Assembly: GCA_016794525.1 (NCBI GenBank)
Contig: JAEUJY010000108.1
Span: 1-64,000, forward strand
DNA: 64,000 nucleotides
Direction of reading: 5' to 3'
Source: Myxococcales bacterium
GTDB taxonomy: Bacteria; Myxococcota_A; Polyangia; Haliangiales; Haliangiaceae
Below the pieces are notes generated by a model, which was given only the letters and a program-made list of their open reading frames with translations, was not told the DNA's origin and did no database searches. The position numbers were made by a program, and so were the translations under genes. Positions 50,193 to 59,888 of this stretch are shown piece by piece; the first letter of the stretch is position 1, and each line of letters starts with the position of its first letter.

Positions 50193-51493
50193 TGTCAGCG
50201 CCCCGCATCGCGTGCCTCGATCTCGACACGTTCTTCGTGTCGGTCGAGCGGCTGCTCGATCCATCGCTCGAGGGCAAGCCGGTCGTCGTCGGCGCGGCGC
50301 CCGGGCACCGTGGCGTCGTCACGGCGTGCAGCTACGAGGTGCGCGCGCTGGGCGTGCGCTCCGGGATGGCCATCCGCGAGGCGGTGCGGCTCGCCCCGCG
50401 CGCGATCTACCTGCCGACGCGCCACGGCGTCTACGCGCCGTACTCGCGCCGGGTGCGCGAGGTGCTGGAGCGCAACGCGCCCCAGGTGCAGGCGGCCAGC
50501 ATCGACGAGTTCTACCTGGACTTCAGCGGCTGCGAGCGCCTGTACCACGCGGCCGGCGACGTCGATGGCGACGCCACGATCGAGCGCACCGCGCGCGCCA
50601 TCACCGCGGCGATCAAGCGCGAGATCGGCCTGCCGGCGTCGGTCGGCATCGGCGCGACCCGCGCGATCGCCAAGATCGCCAGCGGCGTGGCCAAGCCCGC
50701 GGGGGTGCGCATGGTGCGCGGCGGCGAGGAGCGCGGGTTCCTGGCGCCGCTGCCGGCGCGCAAGTTCCCGGGCATCGGCCCGGTCACCGAGGAGCGCCTG
50801 CGCCGCGCCTGCGTCACGACGCTGGGCGACCTGGTGGGGTTGCCGCCGGGGCCGGTGCGGGCGCGCTTCGGCGGGCTGGTCGAGATCGTCGAGGCGGAGA
50901 TGGGCGGCGCCGGCGCGTCGTACCTGGCGCGCGATCGGCCGGCGTTCCTCGAGCACGATCCCGAGGGCGCGACCGGCGGCAGCATCTCGAACGAGCGCAC
51001 GTTCGCCCACGACGTCGGCGATCCCGACGCGGTCGAACGGCAGCTGCTGGCGCTGGTCGAGCGGGTGTGCTGGCGGGCGCGCAGCCGCGGCATCCGCGCG
51101 CGCACCGTGACGCTGCGGCTGCGCTGGGCCGACTTCGTCACCGTCACCCGCGGCCGCACGCTGGCGACGCCGACGTTCCAGGACGCCGACGTGTGGCCGG
51201 CGGCGCGGGCGCTCTTGCGCGCGGCCCAGGACGAGCGGCCCGCCGTGCCGGTGCGGCTGGTCGGCGCCAAGCTGTCGGGGCTGGTGCTGGCGACCCAGCT
51301 CGAGCTGCCGCTGGCCGCGCCGCCGCCCGGCGCGGTCGCGCGCGCCACCGTCGACAACGCCGTCGACGAGGTGCGCGATCGCTACGGCTTCGACGCCATC
51401 CGCCTGGGCGCGACCGAGGGCCGGCAGCGCTGGCTCGACGCGCGGCCGGCGGCGCCCGAGGTCGCGCCGGCGCGGCAGCCCCGCCGGCGGTGA
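50192..51493 (+). CDS. dinB: Y-family DNA polymerase (Pol IV / DinB-like)
   Basis: Translesion polymerase. 433 residues from a GTG. The catalytic Asp sits in IACLDLDTFFVSVERLLDPS, further motifs are GVVTACSYEVRALGVRSGMA, VQAASIDEFYLDFSGCERLY (second acidic pair), SVGIGATRAIAKIASGVAKP and the little-finger part (SISNERTFAHDVGDPD). No beta-clamp motif was identified with certainty; LELPLA at the end is a possible one. Preceded by a LexA-like box, so SOS regulation is plausible. Confidence 0.93.
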   Translation: MSAPRIACLDLDTFFVSVERLLDPSLEGKPVVVGAAPGHRGVVTACSYEVRALGVRSGMAIREAVRLAPRAIYLPTRHGVYAPYSRRVREVLERNAPQVQAASIDEFYLDFSGCERLYHAAGDVDGDATIERTARAITAAIKREIGLPASVGIGATRAIAKIASGVAKPAGVRMVRGGEERGFLAPLPARKFPGIGPVTEERLRRACVTTLGDLVGLPPGPVRARFGGLVEIVEAEMGGAGASYLARDRPAFLEHDPEGATGGSISNERTFAHDVGDPDAVERQLLALVERVCWRARSRGIRARTVTLRLRWADFVTVTRGRTLATPTFQDADVWPAARALLRAAQDERPAVPVRLVGAKLSGLVLATQLELPLAAPPPGAVARATVDNAVDEVRDRYGFDAIRLGATEGRQRWLDARPAAPEVAPARQPRRR

Positions 51494-51536
51494 GCGCGCG
51501 CAGGAACCAACCGCCGCGGGTGGTGTCGGTGATCGC

Positions 51537-52268
51537 ATGCGGTGGTCGTCGCTCGCGATCGGGATGGTGGTCGCGTGCGGCGCCGTGGTGCCCGCGGCGG
51601 CGACGCCGTGCCTCGTCGAGGACGGCTGCAACCCGCCGCGCGTGCTCGGCGGGCCCGTGCTGCCACCGGCGCCGACGCTGTACGTGACCGCTGGCTGTGA
51701 CCGGTGGGACCTCGACGACGTCGAGGTGCGGATCGACGGCGTCCCGACGCCGGCGCGGATCGCCGTCGTCGCCGGCGACGGCTGGGTGCAACGGCGGATC
51801 GACGTCGACGCGCGGCGCGGGGCGGTCGAGGTGCAGATCAGCGGCGACCTGCGATACCGCGGGCGCATCGTCGAAGGCATCGTGCCGAGCTCGACCGTCC
51901 GCGGCGTCGTCCCGGTCACCGACCACGCGGACGTGGTCGGATACCGCGTCGCGTTCGCCGAGCGCGGCGTCGCGTACTGGACGGGGGGGCGCGTCGAGGT
52001 CAGCCCCGAGATCTGTGGTCCCGAGGTCGCGGTGGCGGCCGACGTCGCGGTCGCGGCGATCGACGCGCACCTGACCGACGGGCGCGTGACCCATCACCGC
52101 GTCGTGATCCCGCGATCGCCGCTGACGCCGGCCGGCCCGGCGCCGATCGGCGCCGCGGTCGCGGCGACCGCGGGCGGCCTGGTGCTCGCGGCCATCGCGG
52201 TGCTCGCGCGACGGCGGTGGCGCGCCGCCGCGCCGATCAGCTCGTCGGCCCGACCGCGGCGCCGGTGA
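51537..52268 (+). CDS. membrane-anchored protein, paralogue of the gene at 49482
   Basis: 243 residues. Signal peptide (MRWSSLAIGMVVACGAVV), beta-rich ectodomain (YVTAGCDRWDLDDVEVRIDG, GDGWVQRRIDVDARRGAVEV), C-terminal helix (AVAATAGGLVLAAIAVLARR) and basic tail. Four or five Cys occur in the ectodomain. The gene lies on the far side of dinB from its paralogue and its 3' end overlaps the convergent lipoprotein gene by 32 bases. No function known. Confidence 0.6.
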   Translation: MRWSSLAIGMVVACGAVVPAAATPCLVEDGCNPPRVLGGPVLPPAPTLYVTAGCDRWDLDDVEVRIDGVPTPARIAVVAGDGWVQRRIDVDARRGAVEVQISGDLRYRGRIVEGIVPSSTVRGVVPVTDHADVVGYRVAFAERGVAYWTGGRVEVSPEICGPEVAVAADVAVAAIDAHLTDGRVTHHRVVIPRSPLTPAGPAPIGAAVAATAGGLVLAAIAVLARRRWRAAAPISSSARPRRR

Positions 52269-53019
52269 GCCAGCGCTCGATCAGCCAGTCGTCGGCGGCG
52301 CCGGCGGCGGTGATCAGCGGCGAGACGAAGTAGCCCTTGGGCTGCGACGCGGCGATCGCCGGCGAGGTCGCGAGCGGCTCCGAGGTCACGACCGCGTCGC
52401 CCAGGTAGTTCGCGTGCACGAAGCGCACGTCTTTGCCGCGCACCACCACCAGGCCGGCGTGGTTGGCCAGGCCGATGACGTAGACCCCGTCGCCGAGCTC
52501 CGCAATTCGCGCGGCCAGGTCGGCAGGCGGGATGCTGAGGAAGCGGTGGACCTCGTCGCGGCCGCCGACCAGGCTCTGCTGGATGCGCAGCGCCGCGGCC
52601 TGGCCCAGCTTGAAGCGATCGTGCAGCCGGAACCCGGCGCCGCCCAGCACCGCGCCGACGAAGTAGCTGCACGAGATCGTCTGATCGGGCGCGAACGGGC
52701 GCGTCGCGGTGCTGTCGCGGCCCATGCCCCACCGCATGCCGAACCACGCTGGCGTGAGCTCGTCGGCGATCGCCGCCAGCAGCGCGGCGCTGGCGCGATC
52801 GCGGATCGCCGCCCGCGCCGAGGCGGTGTCGGCCGCGCGCCACGCCGCGGCCAGCTCGGCGCGGGTGTCGGCGAGGCGGGCCACCGCGCGGTCCCACGCC
52901 GCGCCGCGCGCGTCGACGTCGATCGCCGCCGCGGCCGGGGGCGGCGGCGCCGGCTGCGAGCGCGCGGGCTCGGAGCGGCACGCGAGGGTCAGGGCCAGCG
53001 CGGCGAGGGCAGGGCGCAT
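52237..53019 (-). CDS. NlpC/P60-like lipoprotein
   Basis: 260 residues. A lipobox (LALTLAC) follows the signal, then a Pro/Ala spacer. The C-terminal half shows the Cys-His design of NlpC/P60-type peptidases: QTISCSYFVGAVLGGAG (candidate nucleophile Cys) and ANHAGLVVVRGKDVRFVHAN (His). It should cut or amidate peptides in the wall. The motif match is moderate, so inactive relatives remain possible. Its 5' end faces the amidase gene on the same strand. Confidence 0.7.
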   Translation of the reverse strand: MRPALAALALTLACRSEPARSQPAPPPPAAAAIDVDARGAAWDRAVARLADTRAELAAAWRAADTASARAAIRDRASAALLAAIADELTPAWFGMRWGMGRDSTATRPFAPDQTISCSYFVGAVLGGAGFRLHDRFKLGQAAALRIQQSLVGGRDEVHRFLSIPPADLAARIAELGDGVYVIGLANHAGLVVVRGKDVRFVHANYLGDAVVTSEPLATSPAIAASQPKGYFVSPLITAAGAADDWLIERWLTGAAVGPTS

Positions 53020-53058
53020 GGCCCGCCAACGCGCGGGCGCCGCCGTTCATTCCCCGGT

Positions 53059-54384
53059 TCACGCCACCGGCTGGGCGCCGACGCCGCTGGCCTCGACCGC
53101 GGCGGCCAGCGCGAGCAGCGCGTGCTCGCTGCCGGCGGCGCCCACGAACATGATCGACAGCGGCCGGCCGCGATCGTCGACGCCGCTCGGCACCGCGATC
53201 GCCGGCAGGTCGCACAGGTTGGCCAGCGGCGTGTAGTGGCCGAGCGCGCGCAGGAGCATCAGGTCCTGGCCGCCGGCCAAGAGCGCCCGCGACAGCGCCG
53301 GCGGCGGGATCGCGGTGGTCGGCATCGCGAGGATCGGCGCGCGCTCGAGCGCCCGCGCGGTGGCGTCGATCAGCGCGGCGCGCTGCGCGTGCAGCCGCGC
53401 GACGTCGGCGGGGGCGAACGCGCGGCCGAGCGCGACGTTCATCCGACCGGCCGGCGACAGCGGGCGCGCGGCGTCGGCGCTCTCGGCCAGCTCGACCGCG
53501 CCGATCATGCCGCCCAGGAGCGTCACCCGATCGGCGCCGGCGATCTCGACCGGCTCGATCGGCGCGCCCAGCGCCGCCAGCGCCCGCGCGAACGCCCGCT
53601 GGATCGATCGACTCGCGCGCCCCGGGCCGAGCTGGCGGATCACGCCGAGGCGCGCCGGCACCGCCGCGGCGACGTCGCGCACCGGCTGGTCGGCCATCAC
53701 CTGCCACAGCCGCGCGCAGTCGGAGACCGTGCGCGCGATCGGGCCGCACACGTCGAGCGTGCGCACCGGCGTGCGGTAGCCGTCGGCCAGCCACGCCGCG
53801 CGCGTGGGCTTGAGCCCGACCAGCCCGCAGTACGCCGCCGGGATGCGCACGCTGCCCAGGCCGTCGGAGCCGAGGCCGTAGCGCGCCAGCCCCGACGCCA
53901 CCGCCACCGCGGTGCCGGTCGACGAGCCGCCCGGGAAGTAGCCCGGGGCCCGCGGGTTGCGCGGCATCGGCCACGGCATCAGCGCGCCGACGCCGTCCAT
54001 GCCCAGCTCGGTCGGCTTGGTCTTGCCGATCAGCCGGCCGCCGGCGGCGCGCACCCGCGCCACCATCGTCGCGTCGGCGAGGGCGGTCGGCGCGCCGCCC
54101 AGCACGCCGCCGGTGGTCGGCAGGCCGGCCACGTCGATCGCGTCCTTGACCACCACGGTCGCGTCGTCGAGCGCGCCGCGGCCGGTCGGCGCGAGCGCGA
54201 GCGCGCACACCAGCGGCGACGGCGCCTCCTCGGCGAGCCCCGGCTCGGGGGCGCGGGCCGCGATCCGCTCGACCGCCACCAGCGGCAGCGACGTGGCGGC
54301 CAGCCGCGCCAGCGCGCGACCGGGCGCGCGCCGGGCCAGGAACCGCTCGGACAGCGCCAGGAACCTGTGATCGGCGACCGGCAT
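53059..54384 (-). CDS. amidase signature family enzyme
   Basis: 441 residues. The Ser-Ser-Lys design is visible: Lys in ATVVVKDAIDVAGLPT, PGGSSTGTAVAVASG and GSDGLGSVRIPAAYCGLVGL with the nucleophile Ser (canonical GGSIRIPA is GLGSVRIPA here). Members act on amides, on Glu-tRNA(Gln) (GatA) or on cyclic imides. The length and missing gatB/gatC context favour a stand-alone amidase. Start at 54384 gives a clean N-terminus without the upstream GC-rich run. Confidence 0.88.
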   Translation of the reverse strand: MPVADHRFLALSERFLARRAPGRALARLAATSLPLVAVERIAARAPEPGLAEEAPSPLVCALALAPTGRGALDDATVVVKDAIDVAGLPTTGGVLGGAPTALADATMVARVRAAGGRLIGKTKPTELGMDGVGALMPWPMPRNPRAPGYFPGGSSTGTAVAVASGLARYGLGSDGLGSVRIPAAYCGLVGLKPTRAAWLADGYRTPVRTLDVCGPIARTVSDCARLWQVMADQPVRDVAAAVPARLGVIRQLGPGRASRSIQRAFARALAALGAPIEPVEIAGADRVTLLGGMIGAVELAESADAARPLSPAGRMNVALGRAFAPADVARLHAQRAALIDATARALERAPILAMPTTAIPPPALSRALLAGGQDLMLLRALGHYTPLANLCDLPAIAVPSGVDDRGRPLSIMFVGAAGSEHALLALAAAVEASGVGAQPVA

Positions 54385-54488
54385 CGCCCGAGTATGCGCA
54401 CCCCGCGCGCCGCGCGTCACCCGCGCCGACGCGAACCCCGGTTGCGGGTGGCGCGCGCGCCGATTGGCGCCGGCGCGGCGGTCGCGCT

Positions 54489-54494
54489 TATGCT
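54489..54494 (+). promoter_or_regulatory. -10 box TATGCT before the FAD-GcvT gene
   Basis: Eight bases before the ATG, in the 118-base divergent space shared with the amidase gene. Confidence 0.4.
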
Positions 54495-54502
54495 GCGCGG
54501 CC

Positions 54503-56962
54503 ATGGCCGATCCCGTGCTCCCCTCTCACGCCCGCGTCGTCGTCATCGGCGGCGGCATCATCGGCTGCTCGGTCGCGTACCACCTGGCCCACGCCGGCTG
54601 GAAGGACGTCGTCGTGCTCGAGCGCGATCGCCTGACGTCGGGCACCACCTGGCACGCCGCCGGCCTGATGGTCACGTTCGGCTCGACCTCCGAGACCTCG
54701 ACCGAGCTGCGCAAGTACACCCGCGATCTGTACGCGCGGCTCGAGGCCGAGACCGGCCAAGCCACCGGGCTCAAGCAGTGCGGCTTCATCGAGGTCGCCG
54801 CCGATCGCGATCGCCTCGAGGAGTACCGCCGGGTGTCGGCGTTCAACCGCTACCTCGGCATCGACGTGCAGGAGATCTCGCCGCGCGAGGTCGGCGAGCT
54901 GTTCCCGATCGCGCGCACCGACGATCTGCTCGCCGGCTTCTACGTCAAGGACGACGGCCGGGTCGATCCGGTCGACGTGACGATGGCGCTGGCCAAGGGC
55001 GCGCGCCAGGCCGGCGCGACGTTGCTCGAGGGCGTCGCCGCCACCGGCGTCACCACCCGCCACGGCGCGGTCACCGGCGTCACCACCAGCCACGGCACGA
55101 TCGGCTGCGAGTACGTCGTCAACTGCGCCGGCATGTGGGCGCGGCAGCTCGGCGAGGCCTCGGGCGTGGTCATCCCCAACCAGGCCGCCGAGCACTACTA
55201 CCTCATCACCGAGGCGGTGCCCGGCATCTCGGCCAGCTGGCCGGTGCTCGAGGACCCGGGCTCGTACGGCTACTTCCGCGAGGAGGTCGGCGGCCTGATG
55301 ATCGGCATGTTCGAGCCGGTGTGCGCGCCGTGGAAGGTCGAGGGCATCCCGCCCGACTTCTCGTTCGGCTCGCTGCCGCCCGACTGGGAGCGCATGGGGC
55401 CGTACCTCGAGAAGGCGATGGCCCGGGTGCCGATCAGCGAGAAGATCGGCATCAAGAAGTTCTTCTGCGGCCCCGAGTCGTTCACGCCCGACCTGCGGCC
55501 GTGCGTCGGCGAGGCCCCCGAGCTGCGCGGCTACTTCGTCGCCGCCGGCCTCAACTCGATCGGCATCCTCACCGGCGGCGGCATGGGCCGGGTGATCGCG
55601 CACTGGATCACCACCGGCCGCCCCGACGTCGACGTCACCGCGATGCACGTCGATCGCCTGCAGCCGTACCAGGCCAACCCCGAGTACCGGCGGACCCGCA
55701 CCGTCGAGTCGCTCGGCATGGTCTACCAGTGCCACTACCCGACGCGCTCGATGACCACCGCCCGCGGCGCCAAGCGCTCGGCGCTGCACGATCGGCTGGC
55801 GGCGCGCGGCGCGTACTTCCGCGACGTCAGCGGCTGGGAGGGCGCCGACTGGTACGCGCCGCCCGGCGTCGAGCCGGTGTCCGAGCTGACCTGGGGCCGC
55901 CCGAGCTGGTTCGGCTACTGGGCCGAGGAGCACCGCGCCGCCCGCGAGGGCGTGATCCTGATGGACATGTCGTTCATGTCGAAGTTCCTGGTGCAGGGGC
56001 GCGACGCCGGCAAGGTGCTCGACTGGGTCTCGGCCAACCTCGTCGACGGCGACCCCGGCGTCATCACCTACACGCAGTGGCTCAACGCCGGCGGCACCCT
56101 CGAGGCCGACCTCACCGTCACCAAGCTGGCCGACGATCGCTTCTGGGTGGTCGCGTCGGACACCGTGCCGCGCCACGTCGCCGCGTGGCTGGCCCGACAC
56201 ACGCCGGCCGACGCTCACTGCGTCGTCACCGACGTCACCTCGGGCTGGTGCCAGCTCAACGTCCAGGGCCCGCGGTCGCGCGAGCTGATGGCCGCGGTGA
56301 CCTCGGTCGACATGGGCAACGCCGCGTTCCCGTTCCGCGCCGCGCGCGAGATCGACGTCGGCTTCGCCCGCGTCCTGTGCGTGCGCATCACCTACCTCGG
56401 CGAGCTCGGCTACGAGCTGTACATCCCGACCGAGCAGGCGGTGCACGTCTACGAGCGGCTGCTCGCGGCCGGCGCGCCGCTCGGCGTGCGCCACGCCGGG
56501 CTCAAGGCGCTGGCGTCGTTGCGCCTCGAGAAGGCCTACCGCGACTACGGCCACGACATCGACAACACCGACTCGGTGCTCGAGGTCGGGCTCGGCTTCG
56601 CGGTCGACCTCGCCAAGCCCGGCGGCTTCCTCGGCAAGGACGCGGTGCTGGCGCAGAAGGCCGCGGGGCCGCTGCGCAAGCGGCTGGTGCAGCTGCGCGT
56701 CCTCGATCCCGCGCCGCTCCTGTTCCACGCCGAGGTGGTGTGGCGCGACGATCGCGCGGTCGGCTACGTCCGCGCCGGCAGCTACGGCCACACGCTGGGC
56801 GGCGCGGTCGGCCTGGCGATGGTCGACGCCGGCGGCGCGCCGGTCGACGCCGCGTACCTGAGCAGCGGCGCCTGGTCGATCGAGATCGCCGGCACCCGCT
56901 ACCCGATCGCGGTGTCGCTCAAGCCGATGTACGACCCGGCCAGCAGCCGGGTGAAGCTCTAG
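54503..56962 (+). CDS. FAD-dependent dimethylglycine/sarcosine dehydrogenase-like, with GcvT domain
   Basis: 819 residues: an FAD oxidoreductase domain (about 1-375) with the dinucleotide motif VVVIGGGIIGCSVAYHLAHA and TTWHAAGLMVTFGS, where a His may bind FAD covalently as in dimethylglycine dehydrogenase, then a GcvT-type folate-binding half (about 430-819; TYLGELGYELYIPTEQAVHV, RLEKAYRDYGHDIDNTDSVL). Demethylates an N-methyl amine and hands the carbon to tetrahydrofolate. Substrate could be sarcosine, dimethylglycine or a related amine. Single gene. Confidence 0.9.
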   Translation: MADPVLPSHARVVVIGGGIIGCSVAYHLAHAGWKDVVVLERDRLTSGTTWHAAGLMVTFGSTSETSTELRKYTRDLYARLEAETGQATGLKQCGFIEVAADRDRLEEYRRVSAFNRYLGIDVQEISPREVGELFPIARTDDLLAGFYVKDDGRVDPVDVTMALAKGARQAGATLLEGVAATGVTTRHGAVTGVTTSHGTIGCEYVVNCAGMWARQLGEASGVVIPNQAAEHYYLITEAVPGISASWPVLEDPGSYGYFREEVGGLMIGMFEPVCAPWKVEGIPPDFSFGSLPPDWERMGPYLEKAMARVPISEKIGIKKFFCGPESFTPDLRPCVGEAPELRGYFVAAGLNSIGILTGGGMGRVIAHWITTGRPDVDVTAMHVDRLQPYQANPEYRRTRTVESLGMVYQCHYPTRSMTTARGAKRSALHDRLAARGAYFRDVSGWEGADWYAPPGVEPVSELTWGRPSWFGYWAEEHRAAREGVILMDMSFMSKFLVQGRDAGKVLDWVSANLVDGDPGVITYTQWLNAGGTLEADLTVTKLADDRFWVVASDTVPRHVAAWLARHTPADAHCVVTDVTSGWCQLNVQGPRSRELMAAVTSVDMGNAAFPFRAAREIDVGFARVLCVRITYLGELGYELYIPTEQAVHVYERLLAAGAPLGVRHAGLKALASLRLEKAYRDYGHDIDNTDSVLEVGLGFAVDLAKPGGFLGKDAVLAQKAAGPLRKRLVQLRVLDPAPLLFHAEVVWRDDRAVGYVRAGSYGHTLGGAVGLAMVDAGGAPVDAAYLSSGAWSIEIAGTRYPIAVSLKPMYDPASSRVKL

Positions 56963-56983
56963 CCGGCGCGGGCCGGCGATCGG

Positions 56984-57883
56984 CTAGCCGCCGACGCGGT
57001 TGCGCCCGGCCTGCTTGGCCGCGTACAGCGCGCGATCGGCGGCGCCGACCAGCTCGTCGGCGGTGCCGACGCCGGGCGTCACCGCGGCGGCGCCGATCGA
57101 CACGGTGACCTGCAGCGGCTCGCCGCCGCCGTCGTGATCGATCCGCAGCTCCTCGACCTTGCGCCGCAGCCGCTCGCCGAGCAGCAGCGCCTGATCGAGC
57201 GCGGTCGCGCGCAGGATGACGACGAACTCCTCGCCGCCCACCCGGGCCACGACGTCCTCGTTGCGGATCGCCCGGGCCAGCGTCTGCGCGACGGCGGTGA
57301 GGACGGTGTCGCCGACGAGGTGGCCGCGCTGATCGTTGACCCGCTTGAAGTGGTCGACGTCGATCATCAGCAGCGCCAGCTGGCTGCCGTGGCGGTGGGC
57401 GAAGCGCAGCTCGGCGTCGAGCCGCTCGTCGAAGTAGCGCTTGTTGTACAGCCGGGTCAGCGGGTCGCGCAGCGCCGACACCACGACCCGCTCCTGGAAC
57501 GAGTCGTCGAGCGCGTCGTGGTACGTGAACTTGACGATCGACGAGCGGCCGACGTGGATCTTGTCGCCGTCCTCGAGGCGCACCGGGCCGGTGACCTTGA
57601 TGCCGTTGACGAAGGTGCCGTTGCGGCTGCCGAGATCCTCGATCCAGATGCCGCCCTCGCCCGGGCGGATCCGCGCGTGGTGCCGCGACACGCCGTCGTC
57701 GTCGACGCACAGCTCGGCGCGCAGGCTGCGGCCGATGATCAGCTCGCGGCCCTCGATGCGGACCAGCGTGCCGACCCGCGGCCCCGCCAGCACGACCAGC
57801 GACGCGCGATCGCGGACCGTGGTGCTCGGGCTCGGCACCTCGGTCTCGTGCGTGACGTTGGTGTCGGAGTCCCAGTCGGTCAA
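56984..57883 (-). CDS. FHA-GGDEF diguanylate cyclase
   Basis: 299 residues from a TTG start with GGAAGG just before it. An FHA domain (about 40-110: LIIGRSLRAELCVDDDGVSR, HHARI, IEDLGSRNGTFVNGI) reads phosphothreonine; a GGDEF domain follows (RLYNKRYFDERLDAELRFAH, ARVGGEEFVVILRA). An intact inhibitory I-site RNED lies five residues before GGEEF, so c-di-GMP should feed back. This couples a Ser/Thr kinase signal to c-di-GMP; PrkA or another kinase could be the source. TACAGT is 7 bases before the TTG. Confidence 0.92.
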   Translation of the reverse strand: MTDWDSDTNVTHETEVPSPSTTVRDRASLVVLAGPRVGTLVRIEGRELIIGRSLRAELCVDDDGVSRHHARIRPGEGGIWIEDLGSRNGTFVNGIKVTGPVRLEDGDKIHVGRSSIVKFTYHDALDDSFQERVVVSALRDPLTRLYNKRYFDERLDAELRFAHRHGSQLALLMIDVDHFKRVNDQRGHLVGDTVLTAVAQTLARAIRNEDVVARVGGEEFVVILRATALDQALLLGERLRRKVEELRIDHDGGGEPLQVTVSIGAAAVTPGVGTADELVGAADRALYAAKQAGRNRVGG

Positions 57884-57890
57884 CCTTCCG

Positions 57891-57896
57891 ACTGTA
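57891..57896 (-). promoter_or_regulatory. -10 box TACAGT before the FHA-GGDEF gene
   Basis: Seven bases before the TTG start, and it overlaps nothing else; the gap to the propeller gene stop is 33 bases. Confidence 0.45.
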
Positions 57897-57916
57897 GGGG
57901 GCGGTCGCGCCGGCGG

Positions 57917-58669
57917 TCAATGCGGCGGCGGGGGTACGAGGACGACCGAGGCGTCGTCGAGATCGCGCACCCAGCCGACCGCGGCCACCGTGCCGTCTGG
58001 CCCGCGCGCCACCGCCCGCGCCGCCCCGGCGAAGCGCGCCACGACGACGCCGTCGAGCACGACCTCGCGGCCGCGGAGCGCTGGCGTGGCAGCGGTCGTC
58101 GGGCCGACAACCAGGGCGGGCAGCGAGAGCCGCACCGCGCGCTGGTCGGCGACCGCCACCGCCGCCGCCCCGTCGACGCGGAGCGCGGCGATCGGCTGCT
58201 CGGCCACCGCCACGCACTGCAGGAGCGCCCCGTCGCGGCGCCGGCGCAGGCAGACCGCGCCGGTCGCGTCGCCGATCAGCAGGTTGCCGTCGGCGGTCGC
58301 GGCCAGCGCCGTCACCGCGGCGCCGATCGGCCAGGTCGCGTCGACCGCGCCGCTCGCGAGCCCGATCGCCCGCACCGCGCGATCGGCGCCGCCGACCCAC
58401 GCCTGACCGTCGACCACGGCCAGCGCCGGCAGGTCGCGCTCGGCCGGCCCCAGATCGTGGCGGGCGCGGACGGCGCCGCTGCGCGGGTCGCGCACCACCA
58501 GCGCGAACCGCACGTCGAGCTCGATCGTGCACAGCGCGCCGTCGCCGAAGGCCACCGCGTAGCCCAGCGTGCCGCGCTCGATCACCCGGGCCGTCGACGG
58601 CGCGGCGCGCCCGGCGCAGCCGACGGCCAGCGTCGCCGCTAGGACGGCGAGCCGGTGCCGCCGATCCAT
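57917..58669 (-). CDS. lipoprotein with beta-propeller-like repeats
   Basis: 250 residues with signal and lipobox (LAATLAVGCAG). The mature chain shows several repeated strands (ALAVVDGQAWVGGADRAVRA, ALAATADGNLLIGDATGAVC, AALRVDGAAAVAVADQRAVR), the form of a small beta-propeller. It overlaps the ispA 3' end by 31 bases and is read in another frame. No function known. Confidence 0.7.
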   Translation of the reverse strand: MDRRHRLAVLAATLAVGCAGRAAPSTARVIERGTLGYAVAFGDGALCTIELDVRFALVVRDPRSGAVRARHDLGPAERDLPALAVVDGQAWVGGADRAVRAIGLASGAVDATWPIGAAVTALAATADGNLLIGDATGAVCLRRRRDGALLQCVAVAEQPIAALRVDGAAAVAVADQRAVRLSLPALVVGPTTAATPALRGREVVLDGVVVARFAGAARAVARGPDGTVAAVGWVRDLDDASVVLVPPPPH

Positions 58670-59489
58670 GTCGCCAGCTCGACCAGCACCTGCGCCGACG
58701 GCCCGAGGCCGGCGGCCAGCGTCGCGGCCTCGGCGCCCAGCTCGTGGGCGCGGCGGGCCGCGGCGGCGGCGTGCTCGGTCAGCTCGCCGTCGTCGCGATC
58801 GTCGGCGTGCTGGAACGCGATCCCGATCGCCATGCCGTAGCGCGCGAGCGCGGCGCGGTGGGCGTCGGGCGCGCCGGCGGCGATCGCCCCCAGCTCGGCC
58901 GCGGCGGCGAACAGCGCGCCGGTCTTCTTGGCGTGGAGGTCCTCGATCGTCGCCAGGTCGGTCGACGGGTGCTCGCCGAGCGACAGGTCGATCGCCTGGC
59001 CGGCCAGCAGCTCGGCGGCCCCGGCCCGGGCGGCCAGCGTCGCCACCGCCGCGCCGGCGCGCGGGCCCAGCTCGGCGAGGCAGGCGAACGCCATCGTCAA
59101 CAGGCCGTCGCCGGCGAGGATCGCGATCGCCTCGCCGAACGCGATGTGGACCGTCGGGCGGCCGCGCCGCTCGTCGTCGTCGTCCATCGCCGGCAGGTCG
59201 TCGTGGACCAGCGTGTACGCGTGCAGCAGCTCGATCGCGATCGCCGCCGGCAGCGCGCTCGAGTCGTCGCCACCGCACGCCGCCGCCGCCGCCAGCACCA
59301 GCGCCGGGCGCAGCCGCTTGCCGGGGCCGGTGGCGGCGTAGTGCATCGCGGCGCGCAGCCGGCCGGGATCGACGGCGGGCACGGCGAGGCGGTGCTCGAG
59401 GTCGGTGTCGACGCGCGCGCGCGCGGCGTCGAGGAACTCGCGGAGCCGCTCGGGGGCGGCGCGGGGATCGAGCGTGACCGGCGGGGTGC

Positions 59490-59493
<4 letters not shown>
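58639..59493 (-). CDS. ispA: farnesyl diphosphate synthase-type polyprenyl synthetase
   Basis: 284 residues. First Asp-rich motif in AYTLVHDDLPAMDDDDERRG has the DDLPxMD insert and an upstream Tyr typical of bacterial FPP synthases; second motif in AIGIAFQHADDRDD keeps DDxxD. GPGKRLRPALVL and AKKTGALFAAAAELGA are further family marks. It makes farnesyl diphosphate for undecaprenyl and other isoprenoids. It overlaps the response regulator gene by ATGA; xseB stands next, the usual xseB-ispA neighbour. Confidence 0.92.
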
Positions 59494-59884
<391 letters not shown>

Positions 59885-59888
<4 letters not shown>

